From the NCBI RefSeq assembly GCF_030687715.1, contig NZ_CP117445.1, forward strand, positions 5,666,501 through 5,730,500: DNA of 64,000 nucleotides, in the 5' to 3' direction. The notes beneath the pieces were generated by a model. That model worked only from the letters and a program-made list of their open reading frames with translations. It had not been told where the DNA came from and searched no databases. Below are positions 52,899 to 62,661 of this stretch, piece after piece. Source of the stretch: Pseudomonas sp. FP2196 (lineage in GTDB: Bacteria; Pseudomonadota; Gammaproteobacteria; Pseudomonadales; Pseudomonadaceae). Positions within the stretch are counted from its first letter, which is position 1. Each line of letters begins with the position of its first letter. The position numbers and the translations under genes are program-made.

Positions 52899-54275
52899 TC
52901 AGCACTCCACAGCACTGACCGCCAACCCACCCCGCGACGTCTCTTTATATTTGTCATGCATGTCGGCCCCGGTATCGCGCATGGTGCGGATCACCCGGTC
53001 CAGCGAAATGAAGTGCTGACCATCACCACGCAAAGCCATCTGCGCCGCGTTGATCGCTTTCACCGCCGCAATCGCGTTGCGCTCGATGCACGGCACCTGC
53101 ACAAGCCCGCCCACCGGATCGCAGGTCAGGCCAAGGTTATGTTCCAGGCCGATTTCCGCCGCGTTGCACAACTGCTCCGGCGTAGCACCCAGAATCTCCG
53201 CCAGCCCCGCCGCCGCCATCGCACAGGCTGAGCCGACCTCGCCCTGACAACCGACTTCGGCGCCGGAGATCGAGGCGTTCTTCTTGCACAGAATTCCCAC
53301 CGCCGCCGCGCCCAGCAAGTAATCGACCACGTTGGCGTCAGTCACCGCTTCGCTGAACTTCATAAAGTAGTGCAACACCGCCGGGATGATCCCCGCCGCA
53401 CCATTGGTCGGTGCCGTGACCATACGCCCGCCGGCGGCGTTTTCTTCATTGACGGCGAGTGCAAACAGGTTGACCCACTCCATCGCACTCAGGGTCGAGC
53501 CGATCACATTGGGCTTGTTCAACTCTTGCAGACTGCGATGCAACTTCGCTGCGCGCCGCCGCACATTCAAACCACCAGGCAGGATGCCCTCGTGTTTCAG
53601 GCCCTGCTCGACGCAATCCTGCATCGCCCGCCACAGCGTCATCAGTCCGGCGCGAATTTCTTCTTCACTGCGCCAGACCTTTTCGTTGGCCATCATCAAT
53701 TCGGCAACGCGCAGGTTGTTCTTTTTGCACAGTTCCAACAGCTCGACGGCGCTGGAAAAGTCATAAGGCAACTCGGTGCGATCCAGATCGACCACACCGC
53801 TGGACGCCTGCGCCTCATCTACGACAAAACCGCCGCCGACTGAATAGTAGGTGTCGCGATGCAGTTCACCGTGATCGCCCTCGGCAACCAGGGTCATGGC
53901 GTTGGGGTGGAACGGCAGGTTCTCGTCGATCAGGCGCATGTCGCGAGCCCAGACAAACGGCACCGACAGGCGACCATCCAAAAGCAGGGTGTGAGTTTCA
54001 CGCAAGGCCTGGATGCGCGGGCCGATCTGTGAAGGGTCGATTGCGTCCGGCCATTCGCCCATCAGGCCCATGATCACCGCGTTGTCGCTGCCGTGACCGA
54101 TGCCGGTGGCCGACAGTGAGCCGAACAGCTGCACTTCAACCCGGCGCACCTGCTCCAACTGATGCTTGCTGCGCAGCGACTCGACAAACAATGCCGCGGC
54201 GCGCATTGGCCCGACGGTGTGAGAACTGGAAGGGCCGATGCCGATTTTGAACAGGTCGAAAACGCTGATAGCCAT
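52899..54275 (-). CDS. sdaB: L-serine ammonia-lyase (4Fe-4S)
   Basis: A 458-aa single-chain L-serine dehydratase converting serine to pyruvate and ammonia, the last step from glycine betaine to central metabolism. N-terminal beta domain ([20 protein letters not shown]) and the alpha domain with the iron-sulfur cysteines ([38 protein letters not shown]). In P. aeruginosa the same gene lies between gbdR and cbcX and is part of the GbdR regulon. Confidence 0.94.
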   Translation of the reverse strand: MAISVFDLFKIGIGPSSSHTVGPMRAAALFVESLRSKHQLEQVRRVEVQLFGSLSATGIGHGSDNAVIMGLMGEWPDAIDPSQIGPRIQALRETHTLLLDGRLSVPFVWARDMRLIDENLPFHPNAMTLVAEGDHGELHRDTYYSVGGGFVVDEAQASSGVVDLDRTELPYDFSSAVELLELCKKNNLRVAELMMANEKVWRSEEEIRAGLMTLWRAMQDCVEQGLKHEGILPGGLNVRRRAAKLHRSLQELNKPNVIGSTLSAMEWVNLFALAVNEENAAGGRMVTAPTNGAAGIIPAVLHYFMKFSEAVTDANVVDYLLGAAAVGILCKKNASISGAEVGCQGEVGSACAMAAAGLAEILGATPEQLCNAAEIGLEHNLGLTCDPVGGLVQVPCIERNAIAAVKAINAAQMALRGDGQHFISLDRVIRTMRDTGADMHDKYKETSRGGLAVSAVEC

Positions 54276-54381
54276 TGCTGCAGAGCTCCTGAGGATGCCG
54301 GTCCGGGGCGTGAAGCGCCCACTGGCGGAGCTGCTACGCTCAAGCTGCGATCCGCCGGAATGCCGGCATCATCAGGCTTTT

Positions 54382-54412
54382 GTCGGGTCGCACGGCGTCT
54401 GACACCGACGCA
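54382..54412 (-). promoter_or_regulatory. Candidate GbdR operator before the serine dehydratase gene
   Basis: On the minus strand TGCGTC and TGCGACCCGAC start 20 bases apart, the same step as at gbcA/gbcB. GCGACCCGAC is shared exactly with the dgc operon element. It lies 107-137 bases before the start codon. Inference. Confidence 0.42.
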
Positions 54413-54518
54413 CTCATGCCCACTAACGCCGTAGCGCTTTCGTCCCCGGTTTTCGCCGTTTTTATGCGGTTCAGATGGCCAAACGGGGCTGAAAAAAGCT
54501 GTAAACGACGTCACTGAC

Positions 54519-54560
54519 ACTGGATGCGACCATCCCTGTACTGGATACGACGCCCCCTGT
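54519..54560 (+). promoter_or_regulatory. 21-bp direct repeat before cbcX (candidate GbdR operator)
   Basis: Two abutting 21-base units: ACTGGATGCGACCATCCCTG(T) and ACTGGATACGACGCCCCCTG(T), 17 of 21 bases the same. A direct repeat at two-turn spacing is the classic AraC-family operator. It lies 150-190 bases before cbcX. The rest of the 436-base gap has no gene. Confidence 0.6.
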
Positions 54561-54711
54561 AGGCGTCAGATTTTCACTGGTACATGATCGTTATGACTCG
54601 ATTGCAAGGCGCCGTGGTAGAGCTGTCTCCAGAACGCCATCCAACCGCAACCTATAAGTGCGGTGGTCCACAGTCGGAACACTGCCAAAAAAAACACCAA
54701 GGAGTCCATCC

Positions 54712-55659
54712 ATGAAAGGTTCCCCGTCGTTGTTGTTGGCCGCCATGCTGAGTCTGCCGTTACTGGCTCAAGCCGCAGAACCGGCGCAGTGCAGTACCGT
54801 TAACTTCTCCGATGTCGGCTGGACCGACATCACCGCCACCACGGCAACCACCTCCGTCGTGCTCAACGCCCTCGGCTACAAGACCAAGACCACCATGATC
54901 TCCGTGCCTGTGACCTACAAGTCGCTGGCCGACGGCAAGAACATGGACGTGTTCCTCGGCAACTGGATGCCGACCATGGAAAACGACATCAAGGCCTACC
55001 GCGAAGCCGGCACCGTGGAAACCGTGCGCACCAACCTCAAGGGCGCCAAGTACACCCTCGCCGTGCCGCAAGCCCTGTACGACAAAGGTCTGCATGACTT
55101 CGCCGACATCGCCAAATTCAAGAAAGAACTCGACGGCAAGATCTATGGCATCGAGCCTGGCAACGACGGCAACCGTCTGATCCAGAGCATGATCGACAAA
55201 GATGCCTTCGGCCTGAAAACCGCCGGCTTCAAAGTCGTCGAGTCCTCCGAAGCGGGCATGCTCTCGCAGGTTGACCGCGCGCAGAAACGCGACACCGCCG
55301 TGGTCTTCCTCGGCTGGGCGCCGCACCCGATGAACAAGCGCTTCAAGATTCAATACCTGACCGGCGGCGATGACTTCTTCGGCCCGGATTTCGGCGCCGC
55401 GACGGTGGCGACCAACACCCGCAAGGGTTACGCCACCGAATGCAGCAACGTCGGCCAGTTGCTGAAGAACCTGGAGTTCACCGTCGACATGGAAAGTGAA
55501 CTGATGGGCAACATCCTCGACGACAAGATGAAGCCTGACGCGGCCGCCAAGGCCTGGCTGAAAAAGAATCCACAGGTGCTCGATACCTGGCTCGCTGGCG
55601 TGACCACCATTGACGGTAAACCTGGCCTGGAGGCCGTGAAAGCCAAGATTGCTCAGTAA
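54712..55659 (+). CDS. cbcX: Choline-binding periplasmic protein CbcX
   Basis: A 315-aa ligand-binding protein of the quaternary-amine ABC family. Signal peptide (cleavage near A22, LLAQAAEPAQC) and binding-pocket segments VNFSDVGWTDITATTATTSV and VVFLGWAPHPMNKRF. About 40% similar by eye to CaiX, its paralogue 9 kb away. The MKGSPSLLLAAML start follows AAGGAG. First gene of cbcXWV; it supplies choline (and perhaps betaine) to CbcWV. Confidence 0.95.
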   Translation: MKGSPSLLLAAMLSLPLLAQAAEPAQCSTVNFSDVGWTDITATTATTSVVLNALGYKTKTTMISVPVTYKSLADGKNMDVFLGNWMPTMENDIKAYREAGTVETVRTNLKGAKYTLAVPQALYDKGLHDFADIAKFKKELDGKIYGIEPGNDGNRLIQSMIDKDAFGLKTAGFKVVESSEAGMLSQVDRAQKRDTAVVFLGWAPHPMNKRFKIQYLTGGDDFFGPDFGAATVATNTRKGYATECSNVGQLLKNLEFTVDMESELMGNILDDKMKPDAAAKAWLKKNPQVLDTWLAGVTTIDGKPGLEAVKAKIAQ

Positions 55660-55725
55660 TCGCTTATGCCGGACGGCTCCGGCCGTCCGGGCTGTTTATT
55701 TCCTTGCATGCGGACGTTCACTACC

Positions 55726-56571
55726 ATGCTGATTGATCAGAAAATACCTTTAGGCCAGTACATCGCGGGCTTCGTTGAATGGTTGACGCAACACGGCGCC
55801 AACACTTTCGACGCAATCGCCGTGACGCTGGAAACGATGATCCACGGCGTGACGTTTGCGCTCACCTGGTTCAACCCTTTTGTCTTGATCGGCCTCATTG
55901 CCCTCCTCGCCCATTTCATCCAGCGCAAATGGGGGCTGACTGCTTTTGTGATTGCGTCCTTCTTGCTGATCCTCAATCTGGGGTACTGGCAGGAAACCAT
56001 GGAAACCCTCGCCCAGGTCATGTTCGCGACCCTGGTCTGCGTGGTCATCGGCGTGCCGTTGGGCATCGTCGCCGCGCACAAACCGATGTTCTACACGGTG
56101 ATGCGTCCGGTACTCGATCTGATGCAGACCGTACCGACCTTCGTTTACCTCATTCCTACCCTGACCCTCTTCGGGCTGGGTGTGGTGCCAGGCCTGATCT
56201 CCACGGTGGTGTTCGCCATCGCTGCGCCGATCCGCCTTACCTACCTGGGCATCCGCGATGTCCCGCAAGAACTGATGGACGCCGGCAAGGCCTTCGGCTG
56301 CTCGCGCCGCCAATTGCTCTCACGGATCGAACTGCCTCACGCCATGCCGAGCATCGCGGCCGGCATCACCCAGTGCATCATGCTGTCGCTGTCGATGGTG
56401 GTGATCGCGGCACTGGTGGGCGCCGACGGACTCGGCAAACCGGTGGTCAACGCACTGAACACTGCTGATATCGCTCTGGGCTTCGAAGCGGGCCTGGCGA
56501 TCGTACTGCTGGCGATCATGCTCGACCGTATCTGCAAACAACCCGACGCTAAAGTAGGGGGTGACGCATGA
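55726..56571 (+). CDS. cbcW: Quaternary-amine ABC transporter permease CbcW
   Basis: A 281-aa inner-membrane permease of the ProW/OpuAB type with about six or seven helices and the EAA loop DAGKAFGCSRRQLLSRIELP, which docks the ATPase. MLIDQKIPLGQYIAGFV at 55726 is taken as the start; an ATG at 55708 is possible, and neither has a strong ribosome-binding site. It overlaps cbcV by four bases. Confidence 0.95.
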   Translation: MLIDQKIPLGQYIAGFVEWLTQHGANTFDAIAVTLETMIHGVTFALTWFNPFVLIGLIALLAHFIQRKWGLTAFVIASFLLILNLGYWQETMETLAQVMFATLVCVVIGVPLGIVAAHKPMFYTVMRPVLDLMQTVPTFVYLIPTLTLFGLGVVPGLISTVVFAIAAPIRLTYLGIRDVPQELMDAGKAFGCSRRQLLSRIELPHAMPSIAAGITQCIMLSLSMVVIAALVGADGLGKPVVNALNTADIALGFEAGLAIVLLAIMLDRICKQPDAKVGGDA

Positions 56572-57746
56572 GCATAATTCGCTTCGAAGACGTCGACGTA
56601 ATCTTCTCCAAGGATCCACGCGAAGCACTCAAGCTGCTGGATCAGGGCATGACCCGTAACGAGATCCTGAAAAAGACCGGGCAAATTGTCGGTGTGGAAA
56701 AAGCCACGCTGGACATCAACAAAGGTGAAATCTGCGTACTGATGGGCCTGTCGGGTTCCGGCAAGTCGAGCCTGTTGCGCTGCATCAACGGCCTCAACAC
56801 CGTGAGCCGCGGCAAGCTGTTCGTGGAGCATGAAAACCGTCAGATAGACATCGCTTCCTGCACCCCGGCCGAGCTGAAAATGATGCGCACCAAACGCATC
56901 GCCATGGTCTTCCAGAAGTTCGCCCTGATGCCGTGGCTGACGGTGCGCGAGAACATCAGCTTCGGTCTGGAAATGCAGGGTCGACCGGAGAAGGAACGCA
57001 AGAAACTGGTCGATGAAAAACTCGAACTGGTCGGCCTGACCCAATGGCGTAACAAGAAGCCTGACGAACTCTCCGGCGGCATGCAGCAGCGCGTGGGCCT
57101 GGCCCGTGCGCTGGCGATGGACGCCGACATTCTGTTGATGGACGAACCGTTCTCGGCACTCGACCCGCTGATCCGTCAGGGTTTGCAGGATGAACTGCTG
57201 GAACTGCAACGCAAGCTGAGCAAGACCATCGTGTTTGTGAGCCACGACCTCGACGAGGCGCTGAAACTCGGCAGCCGCATCGCGATCATGAAGGACGGCC
57301 GGATCATCCAGTACAGCGTGCCGGAAGAGATCGTGCTGAACCCGGCGGATGACTATGTGCGTACCTTCGTGGCACACACCAATCCGCTCAACGTGCTCTG
57401 CGGGCGCAGCCTGATGCGCACGCTGGACAAGTGCAAACGCATCAACGGTTCGGTATGCCTCGATCCGGGCGGCGACTCGTGGCTGGACCTGGCCGAAGGC
57501 AACACCATCAAAGGCGCGCGACAGAACGGTTCGGTGCTGAACCTGCAGAACTGGGCGCCGGGGCAAGCGGTGGAAGGCCTGGAGCGCAAGCCGACGCTGG
57601 TGGATTCGAACATCGGCATGCGCGATGCCTTGCAGATTCGTTATCAGACCGGCAACAAACTGGTGCTGCACGATAACAATCATGTGGTGGGGATCTTGGG
57701 CGACAGCGAGCTGTATCACGCGTTGCTGGGCAAGAACCTGGGGTAA
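56568..57746 (+). CDS. cbcV: Quaternary-amine ABC transporter ATPase CbcV
   Basis: A 392-aa ATPase of the ProV type. Walker A GLSGSGKS (G60-S67), signature LSGGMQQRVGLARAL, Walker B DILLMDEPFSALD, and a C-terminal CBS-like regulatory region (IGMRDALQIRYQTGNKLVLH). It is shared by the binding proteins CbcX, CaiX and probably others for choline, carnitine and betaine. A bidirectional terminator follows. Confidence 0.96.
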   Translation: MSIIRFEDVDVIFSKDPREALKLLDQGMTRNEILKKTGQIVGVEKATLDINKGEICVLMGLSGSGKSSLLRCINGLNTVSRGKLFVEHENRQIDIASCTPAELKMMRTKRIAMVFQKFALMPWLTVRENISFGLEMQGRPEKERKKLVDEKLELVGLTQWRNKKPDELSGGMQQRVGLARALAMDADILLMDEPFSALDPLIRQGLQDELLELQRKLSKTIVFVSHDLDEALKLGSRIAIMKDGRIIQYSVPEEIVLNPADDYVRTFVAHTNPLNVLCGRSLMRTLDKCKRINGSVCLDPGGDSWLDLAEGNTIKGARQNGSVLNLQNWAPGQAVEGLERKPTLVDSNIGMRDALQIRYQTGNKLVLHDNNHVVGILGDSELYHALLGKNLG

Positions 57747-57761
57747 GCCCCGCAGACACAA

Positions 57762-57790
57762 AAACGCCGCGAGAGGATCGCGGCGTTTTT
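57762..57790. terminator. Bidirectional terminator between cbcV and betT
   Basis: 9-bp stem ACGCCGCGA / TCGCGGCGT with loop GAGGA, A-rich on the left and T-rich on the right. It serves cbcV and, on the other strand, betT. Confidence 0.92.
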
Positions 57791-57800
57791 GTTTGAGTGA

Positions 57801-57878
57801 AGATCAAGAGATCGCAGCCTTCGGCAGCTACAGGGGAATGCGATCAATGTAGGAGCTGCCGAAGGCTGCGATCTTTTA
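57801..57878. repeat. REP-like inverted repeat, family A
   Basis: Facing arms (AGATCAAGAGATCGCAGCCT / complement) with a short deletion in the left arm (GGCAGCTACAGGGG). Downstream of betT. Confidence 0.83.
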
Positions 57879-57926
57879 AAGGAGGCAACGCGGTGCTTCA
57901 GACAGAAACACCGCCTCCTTCATTAC

Positions 57927-59924
57927 TTAGCTGTACACCCGGCCAAGGAGCTGCCGATGGCTTTCAAACTGATCGAGCACATCCCGCGTGATCTGATCCT
58001 GCGTGAAGCCCATCAGGTCGTAATCCTGGCTGCCGTTGTGCAGATACACCTCGGCGCGATAGAAACGCTGACGCGCCTCTTCAGACTCCACCGATTCAGT
58101 CGGCGTCGCCAGATAGCCATCCAGACTCACTTCGTAAACGAAAGGGTTGCCCTCTTCCATCTCGATGCGCACACCCATGCAACGCTTGGATTTACCCAAA
58201 AGCGTTTGCACTTCCAGGCCCTGCGCACGCATTTGCGCAGCCGCATCTTCCAGCGCCGGGCTGACTTGCTTGTCCATGAAACGCTGCACCACCGATTGGC
58301 TCGGTTGCAGATCCAGCTGCGTCAGACGCTCGCTGAAACCACGACGACCGCGCTCAGCCAGTTGCGCTTGCTCCTGTTCGATCTGCACGTCTTGGCGCAT
58401 TGCCTTGTGCAGGCCAAACATGAAGAACACCAACACCACCGAGAACGGCAGACCGGCCAGCACGACCATGGTTTGCATGGCTTCGAAGTTACCGGCCAAC
58501 AACAGGCCGATGGTCACCAGGGTAATCACCACCGACCAGAAAATCCGCAGCCAGTGCGGCGCATCTTCGTCGACGTTGCCGCCCTTGCACGACAGATTCG
58601 CCATCATTACCGCGCCAGAGTCGGCCGGGGTCAGGAACAGCACGAAACCTACGAAGATCGAGACACCGATGACGATTTTCGACGCCGGATAGTGTTCAAG
58701 CATTTGGTAGATCGCCATCGACGGCTGCTCCAGCGCCGTCTTGCCCAACTCAACCGCCCCCTGATTCATCACCAGATCCAGTGCCGAGTTACCGAAGATC
58801 GACAGCCAGGCCAAGGTGAAGCCCAGCGGGATCAGCAGCACGCCGGCGACCAGTTCACGCACGGTACGACCACGGGAAATACGCGCGATGAACATGCCTA
58901 CGAATGGAGCCCAGGAAATCCACCACGCCCAGTAGAACAGAGTCCACAGGCCCATCCAGCGCTCGGATTTCTCGCCACTGCCTTCGTACACATAAAGGTC
59001 GAACGTTTTCAGGACGATGCCGTTGAGGTAATCGCCGATGTTCTGTACGAAGCCGTTGAGCAGGTGCAGCGTCGGGCCAAACAACAGAACGAAAATCAGC
59101 AGACCGCTGAACAGCACGATGTTCAGGTTGGACAGACGACGGATGCCGTTTTCCACACCGGACACGGCAGCGATGGTGGCCACGGTGCTCATCACGATGA
59201 TCACAATCAGCAGGTTGGCATCGGTGTGTTCCATGCCGAAGAGGTTTTCCAGGCCCGACCTCACCTGCAGGGCACCGATCCCCAGGTTGGTCACCAGACC
59301 CAGCAGGGTCACGAACATGCCGAAACCGTCCACCGCGTGACCGGCCGCGCCTTTGACCCAGCGCTCGCCCACCAGCGGATACAGCGCCGAACGCAGGGCC
59401 AGCGGCTGGTTATGACGGTAGGCAAAGTAAGCCACAGCCAAACCGACCAAGGCGTAGATCGCCCAGCCATGCAGGCCCCAGTGCAGGAAAGTCAGTTGCA
59501 CCGCCTGACGCGCAGCCATGTTGGTGGCCGATGCGCCTTCCGGCGGATTGAAGTAGTGATCCAGCGGCTCGGATGCACCGAAGTACAGCAGCGAAATGCC
59601 GATACCCGACGAGAACAGCATCCCCGCCCAGGCGCCGTAACTGAAATCCGGGGTGTCGTCCTTGCTGCCCAGTTTGAGTTTGCCGTAGGAGGAAAACGCC
59701 AGGCCCACCACAAACACCAGGTAAGCGGCGATCACCACCATGTAGTACCAGCCGAAGCTGCGCGACAACCAGGCCTGAGCGATACCCAGCAGTCTGCCGG
59801 CCTCTTGCGGGGCGATGATCAGAATGGCGGTCAACAACAGAATCAGCGCGGTAGAGGTGTAAAACACCCAACCGTTGACCGTCACCTTCTCGGGCGGGGT
59901 CTTTATAAGCGAGGCAGAACTCAT
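57927..59924 (-). CDS. betT: BCCT-family choline transporter BetT
   Basis: A 665-aa secondary transporter with 12 predicted helices (about residues 15-520) and a long cytoplasmic C-terminal tail of about 145 residues (RQDVQIEQEQAQLAERGRRG...), the osmosensing part of BetT-type proteins. The substrate-site aromatics lie in LFYWAWWISWAPFVGMFIAR. The MSSASLIKTPPEKVTVNG start is preceded by CTGGAG at ten bases. Divergent from betI-betB-betA, as in P. aeruginosa. Confidence 0.95.
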   Translation of the reverse strand: MSSASLIKTPPEKVTVNGWVFYTSTALILLLTAILIIAPQEAGRLLGIAQAWLSRSFGWYYMVVIAAYLVFVVGLAFSSYGKLKLGSKDDTPDFSYGAWAGMLFSSGIGISLLYFGASEPLDHYFNPPEGASATNMAARQAVQLTFLHWGLHGWAIYALVGLAVAYFAYRHNQPLALRSALYPLVGERWVKGAAGHAVDGFGMFVTLLGLVTNLGIGALQVRSGLENLFGMEHTDANLLIVIIVMSTVATIAAVSGVENGIRRLSNLNIVLFSGLLIFVLLFGPTLHLLNGFVQNIGDYLNGIVLKTFDLYVYEGSGEKSERWMGLWTLFYWAWWISWAPFVGMFIARISRGRTVRELVAGVLLIPLGFTLAWLSIFGNSALDLVMNQGAVELGKTALEQPSMAIYQMLEHYPASKIVIGVSIFVGFVLFLTPADSGAVMMANLSCKGGNVDEDAPHWLRIFWSVVITLVTIGLLLAGNFEAMQTMVVLAGLPFSVVLVFFMFGLHKAMRQDVQIEQEQAQLAERGRRGFSERLTQLDLQPSQSVVQRFMDKQVSPALEDAAAQMRAQGLEVQTLLGKSKRCMGVRIEMEEGNPFVYEVSLDGYLATPTESVESEEARQRFYRAEVYLHNGSQDYDLMGFTQDQITRDVLDQFESHRQLLGRVYS

Positions 59925-60352
59925 GGCACAAATGCTCCAGGCAGTGCGAGAGAAGAACACAAGGCAACACGGAACCCGACCAATCGGTTAGTTGGCAGCC
60001 GACCGGCGGGTGATATAAAGACACCCCGAAAAAAGCCCGAACCTGCCGAAATGGCGCTGCGAATCGCTTTCGTGGCCAAAGCAGTACGGACGTTCATCCG
60101 AAACCTGGCCCTGAGCGTCTTGCCCATTCAACACGTCCATCGAACAGCGAACCGCGCCATGCCCCACGCAGGTTTCAAGCATTTTCGGATGTCGGTTTAT
60201 CGCCATTTACAAGCAGAAAAAATCTGTAGGCAGCGACGATTTGTCGCAGATCTTATTCTTTGTTGATTGAACGTTCAATCAAAACAAAATAGACTGGCCC
60301 TCAATCCGATAAGCGTTATTCGCCCGTCGGAAGGCCTAAGGAGATGTGCAAG
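59925..60352. other. Divergent control region between betT and betI
   Basis: About 430 bases without a gene. It holds the BetI-type palindrome (60263-60282) near the right end and an AT-richer patch around 60240-60295. Both the betT and betIBA promoters must lie here. No REP element was seen, unlike most long gaps in the window. Confidence 0.65.
60263..60282. promoter_or_regulatory. Perfect 20-bp palindrome, probable BetI operator
   Basis: TTGATTGAACGTTCAATCAA is a perfect inverted repeat about 70 bases before betI. The form (ATTGAACGTTCAAT core) matches operators described for BetI, a choline-released TetR repressor. Its place in the betT/betI gap strengthens the call. Confidence 0.85.
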
Positions 60353-60946
60353 ATGCCCAAGGTCGGTATGCAACCCATCCGCCGCCAACAACTGATCGAA
60401 GCCACTTTGCAGGCGGTCGATCAGGTCGGAATGGGGGACGCCAGCATTGCGCTGATCGCCCGTTTGGCCGGTGTCTCGAATGGCATCATCAGTCATTACT
60501 TTCAGGACAAGAACGGCCTGATTGCCGCCACGATGCGGTATCTGATGAATGTCCTCAGCGAGAACGTCACCGCGCGCCGTCAGGCGCTGGCAGACAGCAG
60601 CCCACGGGCGCATCTGCAGGTGATCATCGAAGGCAACTTCGACGCCAGCCAGGTCAATGGCCCGGCAATGAAAACCTGGCTGGCCTTCTGGGCCACCAGC
60701 ATGCACCAGCCGTCTTTGCACAGGTTGCAGCGGATCAACGATCACCGTCTGTATTCCAACCTGTGCTGCGAGTTCCGCCGTGTGTTGCCGCTCGAAGATG
60801 CGCGCAGCGCCGCCCGGGGTCTCGCAGCCCTCATCGACGGTTTGTGGTTGCGCGGCGCACTGTCGGGAGACGCTTTCGACACGGCGCAGGCGCAACAGAT
60901 CGCTTACGAATACATGGATTTCCAATTGGCCAAGCAGGTGAGCTAG
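60353..60946 (+). CDS. betI: Choline-responsive TetR repressor BetI
   Basis: A 197-aa TetR-family repressor. N-terminal helix-turn-helix [20 protein letters not shown], then a ligand-binding helical domain with [20 protein letters not shown]. It represses betIBA and betT until choline is present. AAGGAG lies nine bases before ATG 60353 ([18 protein letters not shown]); the ATG at 60344 abuts that site and is rejected. First gene of betIBA. Confidence 0.96.
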   Translation: MPKVGMQPIRRQQLIEATLQAVDQVGMGDASIALIARLAGVSNGIISHYFQDKNGLIAATMRYLMNVLSENVTARRQALADSSPRAHLQVIIEGNFDASQVNGPAMKTWLAFWATSMHQPSLHRLQRINDHRLYSNLCCEFRRVLPLEDARSAARGLAALIDGLWLRGALSGDAFDTAQAQQIAYEYMDFQLAKQVS

Positions 60947-61035
60947 AGCACAGAGAAAACGCTCGGCCCCTGAACCGCCACCGTAGCTTCACCGCGGTGG
61001 TCAACGCCAACAACCAATGCACTTGCGAGGACACT

Positions 61036-62508
61036 ATGGCCCGTTTCGAACTGCAAAAACTCTACATCGATGGTGCGTACTCCGACGCCGGCAGCGATGC
61101 CACCTTCGAAGCCATCAACCCGGCTAACGGTGAAGTCCTTGCACAAGTGCAACGTGCGACCAAGGAAGACGTCGAGCGCGCTGTGGTCAGCGCCGAAAAG
61201 GGCCAGAAAATCTGGGCCGCGATGACCGCCATGGAGCGTTCGCGCATCCTGCGTCGCGCCGTCGACATCCTGCGCGAGCGCAACGATGAACTGGCTGCTC
61301 TGGAAACGCTGGACACCGGTAAAGCGTTCTCTGAAACCAAGTACGTCGACATCGTTACCGGCGCCGACGTGCTGGAATACTACGCAGGCCTGGTGCCGGC
61401 CATTGAAGGCGAGCAGATTCCACTGCGCGACACTTCGTTCGTCTACACCCGTCGCGAGCCGCTGGGCGTCGTGGCCGGTATCGGCGCGTGGAACTACCCG
61501 ATCCAGATCGCTCTGTGGAAATCCGCACCAGCCCTGGCGGCCGGTAACGCGATGATCTTCAAACCAAGCGAAGTCACCTCGCTGACCACCCTGAAACTGG
61601 CCGAGATCTACACTGAAGCCGGCGTACCGAATGGCGTGTTCAACGTTCTGACCGGCAGCGGCCGCGAAGTCGGCACCTGGCTGACCGAGCACCCACGCAT
61701 CGAGAAGATCTCGTTCACTGGCGGCACCGACACCGGCAAGAAAGTAATGGCCAGCGCTTCGGCTTCGTCGCTCAAAGACGTGACCATGGAACTGGGCGGC
61801 AAGTCCCCGCTGATCATCTGCGACGACGCCGATCTCGATCGCGCCGCCGACACCGCCATGATGGCCAACTTCTACAGCTCCGGTCAGGTTTGCACCAACG
61901 GCACTCGCGTGTTCGTACCGAGCCACCTGAAAGCCGCTTTCGAAGCCAAGATCGTTGAGCGTGTTGCGCGCATCCGCATCGGCAACCCGGAAGACGAAAA
62001 CACCAACTTCGGCCCGCTGGTCAGCTTCCCGCACATGGAAAGCGTGATCGGCTACATCGCCAAGGGCAAAGAAGAAGGTGCCCGCGTCCTGTGCGGCGGC
62101 GAGCGTCTGACCGAAGGCGAACTCGCCAAAGGCGCATTTGTTGCGCCAACCGTGTTCACCGACTGCACCGACGAAATGACCATCGTCCGTGAGGAAATCT
62201 TTGGCCCGGTCATGGCGATCCTCTCCTACGAGACCGAAGAAGAAGTAATCCGCCGCGCCAACGACACCGACTTCGGCCTGGCCGCCGGTATCGTCACCAA
62301 AGACCTGAACCGCGCTCACCGCGTGATTCATCAACTGGAAGCCGGTATCTGCTGGATCAACGCCTGGGGCGAGTCCGACGCAAAAATGCCGGTGGGCGGT
62401 TACAAGCAGTCGGGCGTGGGTCGTGAGAACGGCATCAGCTCGCTCAACAACTTCACTCGCATCAAATCGGTACAGGTCGAGCTGGGCGATTACGTCTCGG
62501 TGTTCTAA
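61036..62508 (+). CDS. betB: Betaine aldehyde dehydrogenase BetB
   Basis: A 490-aa NAD(P)-dependent dehydrogenase oxidising betaine aldehyde to glycine betaine. Catalytic residues at the known positions: E252 (MELGGKSPL) and C286 ([11 protein letters not shown]). Cofactor motif [11 protein letters not shown]. The numbering agrees with the P. aeruginosa enzyme. The ATG at 61036 follows GCGAGG; the frame is open upstream across betI in another frame, which is an artefact. It lies 90 bases after betI. Confidence 0.98.
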   Translation: MARFELQKLYIDGAYSDAGSDATFEAINPANGEVLAQVQRATKEDVERAVVSAEKGQKIWAAMTAMERSRILRRAVDILRERNDELAALETLDTGKAFSETKYVDIVTGADVLEYYAGLVPAIEGEQIPLRDTSFVYTRREPLGVVAGIGAWNYPIQIALWKSAPALAAGNAMIFKPSEVTSLTTLKLAEIYTEAGVPNGVFNVLTGSGREVGTWLTEHPRIEKISFTGGTDTGKKVMASASASSLKDVTMELGGKSPLIICDDADLDRAADTAMMANFYSSGQVCTNGTRVFVPSHLKAAFEAKIVERVARIRIGNPEDENTNFGPLVSFPHMESVIGYIAKGKEEGARVLCGGERLTEGELAKGAFVAPTVFTDCTDEMTIVREEIFGPVMAILSYETEEEVIRRANDTDFGLAAGIVTKDLNRAHRVIHQLEAGICWINAWGESDAKMPVGGYKQSGVGRENGISSLNNFTRIKSVQVELGDYVSVF

Positions 62509-62540
62509 GAACCGAGCCCTGTATTGCTCGTGAGGCCGTC

Positions 62541-62603
62541 TTCGCGAGCAGGCTCGCTCCCACATTGAAATATGTCTCCTGTGGGAGCGAGCCTGCTCGC
62601 GAA
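62541..62603. repeat. REP element pair, family B
   Basis: Inverted pair (TCGCGAGCAGGCTCGCTCCC / complement) in the gap between betB and betA, inside the operon. Confidence 0.88.
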
Positions 62604-62661
62604 TCGAGTGCGCAGCACTCGTCAAGGCCCGACCTGACCAACTTCAAAGAGGGTGCATTCA

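Noticed and set aside
57957..60266. 769-codon open frame antisense to betT, running into the betT-betI gap
   Set aside because: Low-complexity His/Gln/Arg-rich translation, no ribosome-binding site, and BetT on the other strand is unambiguous.
60346..61035. 230-codon N-terminal extension of betB
   Set aside because: It overlaps betI in another frame and is absent from all known BetB proteins. The ATG at 61036 has a good ribosome-binding site and gives the known E252/C286 numbering.
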